NCBI GenBank assembly: GCA_002316315.1
Contig: DCDG01000022.1
Location: 186,001-250,000 of the forward strand
Direction: 5' to 3'
Source: Candidatus Aminicenantes bacterium UBA1061
GTDB taxonomy: Bacteria; Acidobacteriota; Aminicenantia; Aminicenantales; Saccharicenantaceae
DNA length: 64,000 nucleotides
Part shown: in pieces, positions 1 through 7,692 of the stretch
Position numbering within the stretch: the first letter of the stretch is position 1
How the letters are laid out: each line of letters starts with the position of its first letter
Made by a program: the position numbers and the translations under genes
Notes under the pieces: model-generated
Database searches by the model: none
Told to the model about the DNA's origin: nothing
What the model saw: the letters and a program-made list of their open reading frames with translations, nothing else

Positions 1-649
1 TATAGTGGATATCATCAATCAACAGGACATCAACTGCCCGGTATTTCTGCCTGAATTCAAGAATTTTCCCATACTGGAGATGGTTGATCAATTCATTCAT
101 AAAACGCTCGGTGGTGACATATAGGACCTTAAGCTTGGCAGAATTGTGCATAATGTGATGACCGATGGCGTTCATCAGGTGAGTTTTACCCAGGCCAGCT
201 CCGCCATAGATAAATAAAGGATTGTACGATTTAGCTGGATTCTTAGCTACTGCCACTGCCGCCGCCTGGGCAAATTGATTACAGGAGCCAACAACAAAAT
301 TTTCGAAGGTGTAATTGGGATGAAGATTAGCGCTTTGAATAATAGACTGCTCAATTTTTCTCTCTTCAGGCGAATTACGCAAAAACGAGCCAGGGCTTTC
401 GTCGTAGACATACTTTATCTCAAAAGGATGGTTAAAGAGCTGCTGGGAGCATTCGTTAATTAGATTAGAATAATGGAAACTCAGCCAGTCCTTAAAATAG
501 GAGTTGGGTACCTTGATATACAAAATATCAGCTTCTTCACCGATATAGGAGGTTGGCTCAAACCAGGTTTCAAAAGCATTCTCTTCAACCCGGCTTTTTA
601 TCTCAGCCAGTATCTGATTCCAGGGATTAGTTTTATCTCCAGTCTTCAT
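1..649 (-). CDS. dnaA: Chromosomal replication initiator DnaA, 5' part only
   Basis: DnaA binds oriC boxes and, as an ATP-bound AAA+ oligomer, opens the origin. I translated the minus strand by hand: about 216 residues are in frame up to the window edge. An N-terminal domain I (WNQILAEIKSRVEENAFETW) is followed by a linker and the AAA+ core, with Walker A GGAGLGKT and Walker B LLIDDIHY. The arginine finger and the domain IV DNA-binding helices lie beyond base 1. I chose the ATG at 649 because the protein then begins like other DnaAs. An in-frame ATG at 709 would run through the DnaA-box cluster and has no better ribosome-binding site. It is divergent from rpmB. Identity is certain; the exact start is fairly likely. 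Confidence 0.96.
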   Translation of the reverse strand, partial: MKTGDKTNPWNQILAEIKSRVEENAFETWFEPTSYIGEEADILYIKVPNSYFKDWLSFHYSNLINECSQQLFNHPFEIKYVYDESPGSFLRNSPEERKIEQSIIQSANLHPNYTFENFVVGSCNQFAQAAAVAVAKNPAKSYNPLFIYGGAGLGKTHLMNAIGHHIMHNSAKLKVLYVTTERFMNELINHLQYGKILEFRQKYRAVDVLLIDDIHY

Positions 650-662
650 TTTGCCCTGCAAG

Positions 663-694
663 ATTTCCACAGAAATATCCACAGCTGTGGAAAA
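663..694. promoter_or_regulatory. DnaA-box cluster upstream of dnaA (possible oriC or autoregulatory site)
   Basis: Three near-consensus boxes (TTATCCACA type) lie within 32 bases just ahead of the dnaA start: ATTTCCACA at 663-671, ATATCCACA at 675-683, and TTTTCCACA on the minus strand at 694-686. The surrounding dnaA-rpmB gap also has a run of T at about 771-778. Clusters like this are typical of origins and dnaA autoregulatory regions. Whether it fires as the origin cannot be told from sequence alone. Confidence 0.7.
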
Positions 695-833
695 AATAAT
701 CCCCGCCATTAAACGGGTAGGGGAGTCGCCAGCCATAATATCATTCCCGGCATTAATTTTCAAGCATAAGTTTTTTTTCCTTGTCCCTTCCCGAGAGAAA
801 ATCGGGTCAGCCTCAAGATGTAAACAGGACTGA

Positions 834-862
834 TTGCTTTTAGCCTGATTTTATGTTATACA
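834..862 (+). promoter_or_regulatory. Predicted sigma-70 promoter for rpmB
   Basis: A TTGCTT -35 element (834-839), a 17-base spacer and a TATACA -10 element (857-862) lie 45 bases ahead of the rpmB start. Spacing is ideal and both hexamers are close to consensus. Confidence 0.6.
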
Positions 863-906
863 TTTTAGCTGGCCCGACAGACTAATTTGAAGGGAAGAGA
901 GTAATC

Positions 907-1098
907 ATGCCGAAAGTATGTGAGATTTGTCATAAAGGACCAATGTTTGGTCATAGCATCAGCCATTCCCATAAGGCCTCGCCTAAGAAGTGGAGTGCTA
1001 ACCTGCAATCAGTTAAAGTCACCACAGATAAAGGCACCAGAAAAATCTGGGTTTGCACTCGCTGCCTGCGTTCTGGCCGGGTAAAAAAAGCTGTCTGA
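907..1098 (+). CDS. rpmB: 50S ribosomal protein bL28
   Basis: Small basic protein of the large ribosomal subunit, 63 residues, the normal length. It shows the L28 pattern: an N-terminal CEICHKGPMFG with paired cysteines, SHSHKASPKKW, and a C-terminal VCTRCLRSGRVKKA with a second cysteine pair. The four cysteines indicate the zinc-binding (C+) form. The start follows GGGAAGAGAG. It is a single gene, convergent with rel (1 base between stop codons), so the two messages overlap at their 3' ends. Confidence 0.96.
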   Translation: MPKVCEICHKGPMFGHSISHSHKASPKKWSANLQSVKVTTDKGTRKIWVCTRCLRSGRVKKAV

Positions 1099-1099
1099 T

Positions 1100-3259
1100 T
1101 TATTCTCTGGTGGCTGAATAAACATCCTTGAGACGCAGGATTTTTTTAGAAATTTCCTGCAGGTGTCCCAGATCATTAATAGCCACCTCGAGGGACATAT
1201 GGGCCCGGCCGTCACTCCCAGTTTTGACTTCTGCTCTGGAAATGTTTCCTTTCAGTTCAGCCACGGCCGTAGCCACTCTGGCTAAGACCCCGGGTGAGTC
1301 CTTGGCTTTTATCATCAATCTGGCCTTGAACTGGCCTGGATAAGCTGGATCCCAGGCGACTTCGATCAATCTCTGAGAATCGAGAATTTCCTTTTGAACC
1401 AGATGGCACCGCTGGGCATGAATGGTCAACCCCTTACCGCCGGTCAGATAGCCCACTACCGGTTCTCCTTTTATAGGAGAGCAACATCGGGCTAATTGGA
1501 ACATTTGTTCTTCTGGATCTTTGATAACCAATCTAACTCCGGGCGGCCGGCCAGAGATAGTGTCTACCATTTTTTTAAGCAGACCGGCTGGCCCGGTAGA
1601 GGGCAGTTTTATCCCCGAGTGAAGACCTTTGATAAATTCTTCGTTAATGATCAACTGGCCGGTGCCAACCAGATAATAAAAATCATCCAGACTGTTCAAT
1701 GGCAAATTTAATTGATGTCTTATGCGTTGGAGCAAATCTGCTTCATTTTGAAAGCTCGGCGGAAGCTTATATTTTTTTAATTCTTTTTCCCAGAGTTTCT
1801 TTCCCAGAGCCAGGCTCAGGCTGCGTCTTTTCAGGTTAAGGTGTTTCTTAATCTGCTGTCTGGCCGAAGCTGTTGCCACCCAGTTTAACCAGCTACGGCG
1901 AGGAGTACGGTCGGCAGAGGTGATGATTTCCACTATATCGCCGCTCTTTAAAACGGTTTTGATAGGCATGATTTCGCCATTAATCCTGGCTTCCTTGGCC
2001 TGCAAACCGATTTCTGTGTGAATTTTAAAGGCAAAATCGAGAGCAGTGGCTCCGGGAGGCAGGCTGATCACTTTCCCTTTAGGAGTAAAAGCATAAATTT
2101 CTTCCGGGATGAGATTAATTTTTAGATTTTTCAGAAATTCTTTGGGATTTTTTTGTTCGCTGAATAGCGTGGCGATTTCCCGGAGCCATTGCAGCCTTTG
2201 ATCTTCCGAACCAAGGCCGGAAGGGGCGCCTTCCTTGTATTTCCAGTGAGCAGCAATACCATTTTCAGCCAGTTCATGCATCTCCCGGGTTCTGATTTGA
2301 ATCTCAAAGGTTTGTCTGTTCTCGGTGATGATGGTCGTGTGCAGGGACTGATACAGATTGCTTTTTGGCATGGCAATGTAATCATGGAAACGCTGAGGCA
2401 AATGTGGCCAGCGCTGATGAATGATGCCCAGAGCAGCATAACAGCTTTTAACAGAATCGGTAATGATCCTCAGGGCCATGAAATCGTAAACCTGATCGAA
2501 ATCAATATTTTTTTTCTGCATCTTGATATAAATACTGTAACGTCGCTTAATGCGGGATTGGACTTCAACCTCGAGGTGATTATCCTTCATGAGCTGTTCC
2601 ATCTCTTTTTTGAACCTTTTTAATTCTTTTTCGCCCTGTTTCAGGGCAGGTTCAACCAGGGCGACAAGGCGGAAGTATTCATCCGGGTCTACATAGCGGA
2701 AGGCCAGCTCTTCCAGTTCAGCTCGCATCCGGCCCATGCCCAGCCGATTGGCAATCGGAGCATAGATGTCGAGTGTTTCCTGGGCGATTCTTTTCTGTTT
2801 ATCCTCGCTTAGAAAATGCAGGGTCTTCAGATTATGCCAGCGGTCGGCCAGCTTGATAAAAATAACTCGCAGGTCATCGGTCATGGCCAGGATGATCTTT
2901 CTAATGGTTTCAGCCCTGGTCTCTTCTGGCGAGGTGTCTTCGACCCGGCTGATTTTAGTTACCCCTTCAACCAGAGTGGCTACCTCCCGGCCAAAATTCT
3001 CTCTGATTTCAGCCAGGCTGACGTCAGTATCTTCAGGCACGTCATGCAGGAGAGCAGCAATCAAGGTAGTCAGATCGAGGCGCAGTTCTGCCAGAAGATT
3101 CGTTACTTCCAGTGGATGGCTCAGATAGGGCTCGCCTGACCGGCGAATCTGTCCTTTGTGGGCCCGGGCGGCAAAAATATAGGCCTTCTGTAGAGTCCTG
3201 ATATCCTTTTCAGTATAATCCCCCTGAATTTTTTCCGCAATATCATCAAAACGGATCAT
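1100..3259 (-). CDS. Bifunctional (p)ppGpp synthetase/hydrolase Rel
   Basis: Makes and degrades the stringent-response alarmone (p)ppGpp. 719 residues, the usual length for long RSH enzymes. Order: HD hydrolase domain with the metal-binding HD near residue 72 in LHDVPEDT; synthetase domain around 215-330 (RIKRRYSIYIKMQ, YDFMALRI, YQSLHTT); TGS domain near 380-440 (YAFTPKGKVISLPPGATALDFA); a conserved CCSPIKG segment near 600; and a C-terminal ACT domain (ARLMIKAKDSPGVLARVATA). The intact HDxxEDT motif predicts working hydrolase activity, so it is a Rel/SpoT-type rather than a RelA-type enzyme. It is transcribed toward rpmB. Confidence 0.95.
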   Translation of the reverse strand: MIRFDDIAEKIQGDYTEKDIRTLQKAYIFAARAHKGQIRRSGEPYLSHPLEVTNLLAELRLDLTTLIAALLHDVPEDTDVSLAEIRENFGREVATLVEGVTKISRVEDTSPEETRAETIRKIILAMTDDLRVIFIKLADRWHNLKTLHFLSEDKQKRIAQETLDIYAPIANRLGMGRMRAELEELAFRYVDPDEYFRLVALVEPALKQGEKELKRFKKEMEQLMKDNHLEVEVQSRIKRRYSIYIKMQKKNIDFDQVYDFMALRIITDSVKSCYAALGIIHQRWPHLPQRFHDYIAMPKSNLYQSLHTTIITENRQTFEIQIRTREMHELAENGIAAHWKYKEGAPSGLGSEDQRLQWLREIATLFSEQKNPKEFLKNLKINLIPEEIYAFTPKGKVISLPPGATALDFAFKIHTEIGLQAKEARINGEIMPIKTVLKSGDIVEIITSADRTPRRSWLNWVATASARQQIKKHLNLKRRSLSLALGKKLWEKELKKYKLPPSFQNEADLLQRIRHQLNLPLNSLDDFYYLVGTGQLIINEEFIKGLHSGIKLPSTGPAGLLKKMVDTISGRPPGVRLVIKDPEEQMFQLARCCSPIKGEPVVGYLTGGKGLTIHAQRCHLVQKEILDSQRLIEVAWDPAYPGQFKARLMIKAKDSPGVLARVATAVAELKGNISRAEVKTGSDGRAHMSLEVAINDLGHLQEISKKILRLKDVYSATRE

Positions 3260-3303
3260 GGGCCTTTCCGCTGAGCTCCAGCGAATTTTTAGCCAGGCCA
3301 GCT

Positions 3304-4302
3304 TTAAAGATAACTTTTTATAGCCTGATAGACTTCATCTGGCTGAATATTATTCAAACAGCGGTGGTCATAAGGGCAGGTTTTGTAAGAACAGGGAGAA
3401 CACGGCACCGGTTTTTTCAATATAGCAACCGGGGGCAGGACCGGACCACATGTGTCGGGATCCGTTGGGCCAAAAAGGGCGACAACCGGTAGTCCGAGAA
3501 GATTGGAGAGATGGGTTAAGCCAGAGTCATTGCCAACAAAAACCTGACAGCGGGTCAGAATTCCGGGGATCTCTTCCAATTCCAGCTGACCGACAATATC
3601 AACGATATTGGATTTGAGGCTGCTAATTATTGCCTGGGAGATGTCGCGGCTCCTGGCTGAACCCACCAGAATAATCTGCCAGCCTTCACCAGATAGCCTT
3701 TTGATAAGTTCTGTTTGATGTTCGATCGGCCAGACTCGGGCCAGGCCAAAGCTAGATCCCGGGCTAATAGCGATAATAGGCCTATCATTAGTCAAACCGT
3801 GGTTTTTCAAAACCTTATCAGCCTGGCGCAAATGATGGCTGGAGACAGTCAATCTGGAGATATCAGTTTTCGGACGTAACCCGGCTTTCTTCAGAAGGTT
3901 GAGGTAATAATCCTTTAGATGCGTCGGCGGGTCTGTGGCTTTAACGGTGAATTTCCTGGTAAGCATAAAACCGCGGCCTTCATGATCATAACCCCAGCGC
4001 TCCGGTATTCTGGCCAGATAGAAAAGCAAAGCTGAAGTAAAAGAATTGTCGAGAAGAAGACCAAAATCAAAGCTCAGTTTTTTTAGCTGGTTAGCGGTTC
4101 TCCTCAAGCGGGGTATGTCCTTAACTTCGCCCAGAGCGATGCGGTGATATTCTGGCAGAATAACCGCAAATAGCCTTTCCAGTGGTGGACTCAGTAAAAG
4201 ATAAATTTCAGCCTCCGGCAGGTTGACCTGTAATGACTTGAGGCAGGGAAGAGATAATAATGAATTACCCAGCGAAGTTGGTAAATAAACCAGAATTTTC
4301 AT
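3304..4302 (-). CDS. Glycosyltransferase family 9 (ADP-heptose:LPS heptosyltransferase-like)
   Basis: GT-B fold enzyme of the WaaC/WaaF/RfaF family, which transfers heptose to the LPS inner core on the cytoplasmic face. It begins MKILVYLPTSLGNSLLSLP, the typical Rossmann start. Near the C-terminus it has the nucleotide-sugar motif NDSGLTHLSNLLGLPVVALFGPTDP and then a cysteine cluster (CSPCSYKTCPYDHRC) seen in many heptosyltransferases. I start at the ATG at 4302 (332 residues); a TTG at 4338 is also in frame and would place it 6 bases after the FmdB-type gene. Neither start has a good Shine-Dalgarno, suggesting coupled translation. The exact acceptor is unknown. Confidence 0.85.
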   Translation of the reverse strand: MKILVYLPTSLGNSLLSLPCLKSLQVNLPEAEIYLLLSPPLERLFAVILPEYHRIALGEVKDIPRLRRTANQLKKLSFDFGLLLDNSFTSALLFYLARIPERWGYDHEGRGFMLTRKFTVKATDPPTHLKDYYLNLLKKAGLRPKTDISRLTVSSHHLRQADKVLKNHGLTNDRPIIAISPGSSFGLARVWPIEHQTELIKRLSGEGWQIILVGSARSRDISQAIISSLKSNIVDIVGQLELEEIPGILTRCQVFVGNDSGLTHLSNLLGLPVVALFGPTDPDTCGPVLPPVAILKKPVPCSPCSYKTCPYDHRCLNNIQPDEVYQAIKSYL

Positions 4303-4344
4303 CAAGGTAATTGTATCGCCTGGACCATTAGCTGTCAAAACATC

Positions 4345-4626
4345 TTATTTGTCAGCGGCTGAGCTGTCAGGTTTTTTATTGTTCTGGCCTGTTTCCATCG
4401 GTTCCGGCTGATCTTTTTTATGCCCGTTATCCCCGGCAGGAGAATTTTTATGAGCATAGTCTGTGATATACCAGCCAGAGCCTTTAAACTGAATGGCCGG
4501 TGAGGAAATCAGCCTGACCAGGTGGCCCTGACAATGCGGGCATTTATCAAGTGCCTTATCATTTAATTTTTGCATAATTTCAAATGTCCGGTGACATTTC
4601 TGGCAACGATATTCATAAATCGGCAT
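4345..4626 (-). CDS. FmdB/putative regulatory zinc-ribbon protein
   Basis: 93 residues. It starts MPIYEYRCQKCHRTFE and continues with KCPHCQGHLVRLISSP, two CxxC knuckles forming a single zinc ribbon, diagnostic of the FmdB family (named for a formamidase regulator, but the function of most members is unknown). The tail from about residue 60 is hydrophilic and disordered, rich in K, N, D and P. It probably forms a two-gene unit with the glycosyltransferase downstream (gap 42 bases). Confidence 0.85.
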   Translation of the reverse strand: MPIYEYRCQKCHRTFEIMQKLNDKALDKCPHCQGHLVRLISSPAIQFKGSGWYITDYAHKNSPAGDNGHKKDQPEPMETGQNNKKPDSSAADK

Positions 4627-4782
4627 GTCCTTTCTCCATCAGCTTATAGATAAAACTTTAAGTCGCAAATTATAGCAGAAAGAGGCTGTGTGGTTAATAT
4701 CCACCTTTTTTGAGCAGGCCGGGTTTGGACTCCATCGGATAATATTTAAAAAATATATAACCCTGAAGTCACAGGACTTATT

Positions 4783-4902
4783 CTAGTCATCCTGAAACTT
4801 GGGGATTCTGGCTTTTTCTTTTTCTTGGCCAACATGCAAGCCAACCAGGAACATGGAAAAAATCGTGGTTATAATTAAAACGAACTTTAATAACTTCTTC
4901 AT
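4783..4902 (-). CDS. Small single-pass membrane or secreted peptide (39 residues), unrecognised
   Basis: A short minus-strand reading frame found by direct translation. It encodes 39 residues: MKKLLKF, a hydrophobic stretch of about 18 residues ending GLHVG, then a charged tail QEKEKARIPKFQDD. An AGGAAGG Shine-Dalgarno sits 5 bases from the ATG, among the best in the window. The shape fits a small membrane peptide or a signal peptide with a mini-product. I recognise no family. It lies between the FmdB gene (156 bases downstream, same strand) and the divergent Memo gene. Confidence 0.6.
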   Translation of the reverse strand: MKKLLKFVLIITTIFSMFLVGLHVGQEKEKARIPKFQDD

Positions 4903-4937
4903 TTTTGCCTTCCTGTATAAATTTTTCCTTAAAACCT

Positions 4938-4966
4938 TTGCATTGTCAACAGGTTGTAGCTAATTT
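4938..4966 (+). promoter_or_regulatory. Possible sigma-70 promoter for the Memo-AMMECR1 gene
   Basis: TTGCAT (4938-4943), 17-base spacer, TAATTT (4961-4966), about 87 bases ahead of the ATG at 5053. The -10 is a weak match. The rest of the 4627-5052 gap contains only the 39-residue peptide gene on the other strand. Confidence 0.4.
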
Positions 4967-5052
4967 TCTTAAATTTTTTGCTTACCAGACTAATAATTTT
5001 GTTTATTTGCCACCGACCTTTTAAAGGCTTAATATTAGATAGGGAGGAGGTC

Positions 5053-6498
5053 ATGAAGATTAAGGTTTCGGTAGTAGTTTTAATATTATTTACAGGCGTC
5101 TTGCTCGTCGATTCTGGCCTGGCTCAGGGGATTAGAAAACCGGTCTGGGCGGGCCAGTTTTATGAAGCCGACCCAGCCCGCCTGGCCTTTTTGATTGATA
5201 CCTATCTGCAAGCAGCAACACGGCCAGAAGTTGATGGCCAGATTGCCGGCATCATTGTGCCCCATGCCGGATATGTGTATGCAGGCCAAATCGCAGCCAG
5301 CGGTTACCGGCTGGTCAAAGATCTTGATATCGCGACGGTGGTCATCATTGGCCCTTCTCACCGGGCTGGATTCCAGGGCTGTTCGATCTACCTGAAAGGT
5401 GGCTTCGAGACACCACTGGGCGTGGCCCGGGTAGATGAAGCCCTGGCCGGTGAGCTGTCCAGGGCTTCTGGCTTTGGATATATAGCGGAGGCCCACCGCC
5501 AGGAACATTCAATTGAAGTCCAGGTGCCTTTTATCCAGAGAGTATTTCCTCAAGCGAAGATAGTACCGATCGTCATGGGCTATCAGACCGAGGAGACTAT
5601 CAGCAGGCTGGCTTCAGCCCTATCGCAGGTCTTGCTCGGGAAGAAAGCCCTGGTTGTAGCTTCAACTGACATGTCCCATTTTTTGACTGAAAAAGAAGCC
5701 CAGGTGGAAGACAGTAAAACGATAGAGCTTTTAAAGTCAATGGACACCAGAACTCTGATGCGCAAGGTGGAGAGGGGAGAAAATATCATGTGTGGAGGTG
5801 GGCCAGTGCTGTCACTTCTCCTTTATGCTCAAAAGCTTGGGCAGGCTAAAGTGGCGGTGCTGACCAGGGGCGATTCAACATCGACCGGGGGGCCGGCCGA
5901 CCGGGTAGTTGGTTATATGTCAGCGGCTGTTTGCCTTCAGGAAAAATCTCAAGATCTTACCTTGAATGACGAAGAAAAAAAAGAATTGCTGGCCCTGGCC
6001 AGAAAGTCTATTGAGCATTATCTGAAAAACGGGGAATTGCTAACATTCGAAACTACCAATCCGAAATTTCTGGAGACAAGGGGTGCCTTTGTGACCCTGA
6101 AAGAAAAAGGCGAGCTAAGAGGGTGTGTTGGACTGGCAGAACCAGTTTTTCCCCTGTGTCAAACGATTATTCAATGTGCTGTCTATGCAGCAGTCCAGGA
6201 CCCCAGATTCTCTCCGGTGAAGCCGGCTGAACTGAATAAACTCAAAATAGAAATTTCTGTCCTGACCAGGCCAGAGCCAGTTCAGGCTATTTCTGACATC
6301 AGGGTTGGCCAGCACGGTTTGCTCATCCGGCAGAATGGCCGCAGTGGCCTGCTCTTACCTCAAGTGGCCACCGAATTTGGCTGGGACAGAGAAACTTTCT
6401 TAAAAGAAGTTTGCCGGAAAGCCGGCCTGCCAGATAATGCCTGGAAAAAGTCGGGCTCACTTTCTAAATTTGAAGCAGTGGTGTTGGGGGAAGAATAA
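5053..6498 (+). CDS. AmmeMemoRadiSam system protein B + protein A fusion, with N-terminal signal peptide
   Basis: 481 residues from the ATG at 5053, which follows an AGGGAGGAGG ribosome-binding site (the frame is open further upstream but has no such signal). Residues 1-24 form a signal peptide (MKIKV, hydrophobic core, DSGLAQG). About 27-290 is a Memo-like domain (AGQFYEADP, HAGYVYAGQIAASGY, GPSHRAGF, EHSIEVQVPFI, STDMSHF, CGGGP), with the histidines that bind metal in Memo/class III dioxygenase-like proteins. About 305-480 is an AMMECR1 domain (FVTLKEKGELRGCVG). The two families co-occur with a radical SAM protein; no such partner is in this window. The biochemical role is unknown. The signal peptide is odd because the family is normally cytoplasmic. 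Confidence 0.85.
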   Translation: MKIKVSVVVLILFTGVLLVDSGLAQGIRKPVWAGQFYEADPARLAFLIDTYLQAATRPEVDGQIAGIIVPHAGYVYAGQIAASGYRLVKDLDIATVVIIGPSHRAGFQGCSIYLKGGFETPLGVARVDEALAGELSRASGFGYIAEAHRQEHSIEVQVPFIQRVFPQAKIVPIVMGYQTEETISRLASALSQVLLGKKALVVASTDMSHFLTEKEAQVEDSKTIELLKSMDTRTLMRKVERGENIMCGGGPVLSLLLYAQKLGQAKVAVLTRGDSTSTGGPADRVVGYMSAAVCLQEKSQDLTLNDEEKKELLALARKSIEHYLKNGELLTFETTNPKFLETRGAFVTLKEKGELRGCVGLAEPVFPLCQTIIQCAVYAAVQDPRFSPVKPAELNKLKIEISVLTRPEPVQAISDIRVGQHGLLIRQNGRSGLLLPQVATEFGWDRETFLKEVCRKAGLPDNAWKKSGSLSKFEAVVLGEE

Positions 6499-6521
6499 GT
6501 CCTGTGGTGTAAAGGTTTGAA

Positions 6522-6550
6522 TTGCCAATTGTCAATTATCACTCTATAAT
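6522..6550 (+). promoter_or_regulatory. Strong predicted sigma-70 promoter
   Basis: TTGCCA (6522-6527), exactly 17 bases, TATAAT (6545-6550). It is 36 bases before the next start codon and probably drives the tightly spaced run of genes from 6587 through ispE and beyond. Confidence 0.7.
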
Positions 6551-6586
6551 AGTAATGGACGGTCGAGTAAAAGCAGGTAAATAAAA

Positions 6587-6856
6587 ATGAGCTGGACAAT
6601 CTACGCTATTTTGATCATCTTCGGGCTCTTTATTGTCCTGATGATTATCAATCCTAACCTGTCCTGTTTTGGCCGGAGGATTCGCTCCCCTTTTTACCCT
6701 GTGATAAGGAAGAGGAAGAAAGCGACAACCGTAAGAGATTATAAATTTGATCTGGGCAGCCAACCTAAGAAATTAGAAAATTCGTCACTGCCCGGCCATG
6801 ACCAGACCAAGGCTAAGAAGAAAAAAACTGAGGACTACGGATTCAAACTCGATTGA
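6587..6856 (+). CDS. Small membrane-anchored hypothetical protein
   Basis: 89 residues: an N-terminal transmembrane helix (about residues 4-22, YAILIIFGLFIVLMII) and then a lysine- and arginine-rich cytoplasmic-type tail. The tail holds two similar short motifs, DYKFDLG near 51 and DYGFKLD at the very C-terminus. I do not recognise the family. Its stop overlaps the start of the next gene by one base (TGATG), which suggests translational coupling with the LolB-like lipoprotein. The ribosome-binding site is weak (AGCAGGT). Confidence 0.65.
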   Translation: MSWTIYAILIIFGLFIVLMIINPNLSCFGRRIRSPFYPVIRKRKKATTVRDYKFDLGSQPKKLENSSLPGHDQTKAKKKKTEDYGFKLD

Positions 6857-7692
6857 TGAGCAGGCAGAAGCAGGGAGGACAGGTGGCCCCACATGCCGAT
6901 CAAAAGCCATTAAAAGTATTTTTATTTTTTTTATCTTGCCTGCTTTTAATGTCCGGGGTTATTCTGCTCAATACTTCCTGTGTGACCAGCTCGCCGGTTG
7001 TTCTCCCGGCAGGTGAGATTCTTAGTTTCAGGGGGCAGGCCTCTTTTTATTTCAAATCTCCCGAGCAGCAGGGGCGTGTCCGGTTAAATTTTTTCTTTGA
7101 GCTACCAGCCATGGCTCGCCTGGAAATACTTAATCCACTGGGGGGATTAGAATCGATTCTATGGTTAATCGGCGAAAAGGCCACACTTTATCTGACTGCT
7201 GACCGTCTTGTCTGGCAGGGTGAAGCCGGCTTTATCTTGAGCCAATTTCTGGGAGGAGATATAGCTGTTGAGGATTTGGCCTGTTTGCTGACCGGACGGG
7301 TGACGTGTCTTCACGGCACCTGGCAGATAGCCGGTGAGGCTTCCGGTCAGACGGTTAGTGGCAGGAAGGAAAACTTCAGTTTTGCATTTAAGGAATACTT
7401 CTCTGGAAGCCAGGTTCCAAGAACAATCATTTTCCAGACAGAAAGCTATTCTGCTCGGCTTCGCCTGCAAAAAATGAAATTTAATCAAAGTTATAAAGCC
7501 GAGCTATTCAGACCTTCTTTTCCGGCAGGAGCCATAGAAGTCTCCTGGGAGGAGCTCTCTAAGTTATGGAAAAAACAGAAGTCAGCTCTCTGGCAAAAAT
7601 CAACTTTGGGCTGGAAGTGGCAGGGTTGCGGCCAGACGGTTATCATGAGTTGCGGACACTTTTCCAGACGATCAGCCTGGGTGACCGGCTAA
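6856..7692 (+). CDS. LolB-like outer-membrane lipoprotein
   Basis: 278 residues. A long basic N-region, a hydrophobic core and a lipobox LNTSC put the lipidated cysteine near residue 42. The mature part has the alternating beta pattern of LolB/DUF4292 proteins (SFRGQASFYFKS, ARLEILNPLGG, ILWLIGEKATLYL, and a late YSARLRLQKMKF). Such proteins take lipoproteins from a periplasmic carrier and insert them in the outer membrane; here that is an inference from fold-like pattern and position just before ispE, where lolB also sits in many proteobacteria. The last 42 or so residues read through the beginning of ispE (127-base overlap) and look like out-of-frame translation, so the native C-terminus may be near base 7565. 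An ATG preceded in frame by TTG was chosen as start. Confidence 0.65.
   Translation: MSRQKQGGQVAPHADQKPLKVFLFFLSCLLLMSGVILLNTSCVTSSPVVLPAGEILSFRGQASFYFKSPEQQGRVRLNFFFELPAMARLEILNPLGGLESILWLIGEKATLYLTADRLVWQGEAGFILSQFLGGDIAVEDLACLLTGRVTCLHGTWQIAGEASGQTVSGRKENFSFAFKEYFSGSQVPRTIIFQTESYSARLRLQKMKFNQSYKAELFRPSFPAGAIEVSWEELSKLWKKQKSALWQKSTLGWKWQGCGQTVIMSCGHFSRRSAWVTG

Noticed and set aside
2131..2439. Minus-strand 102-codon frame inside rel
   Set aside because: Shadow of the Rel coding sequence in another frame.
7165..7488. Minus-strand 107-codon frame opposite the LolB-like gene
   Set aside because: Antisense shadow without ribosome-binding site.
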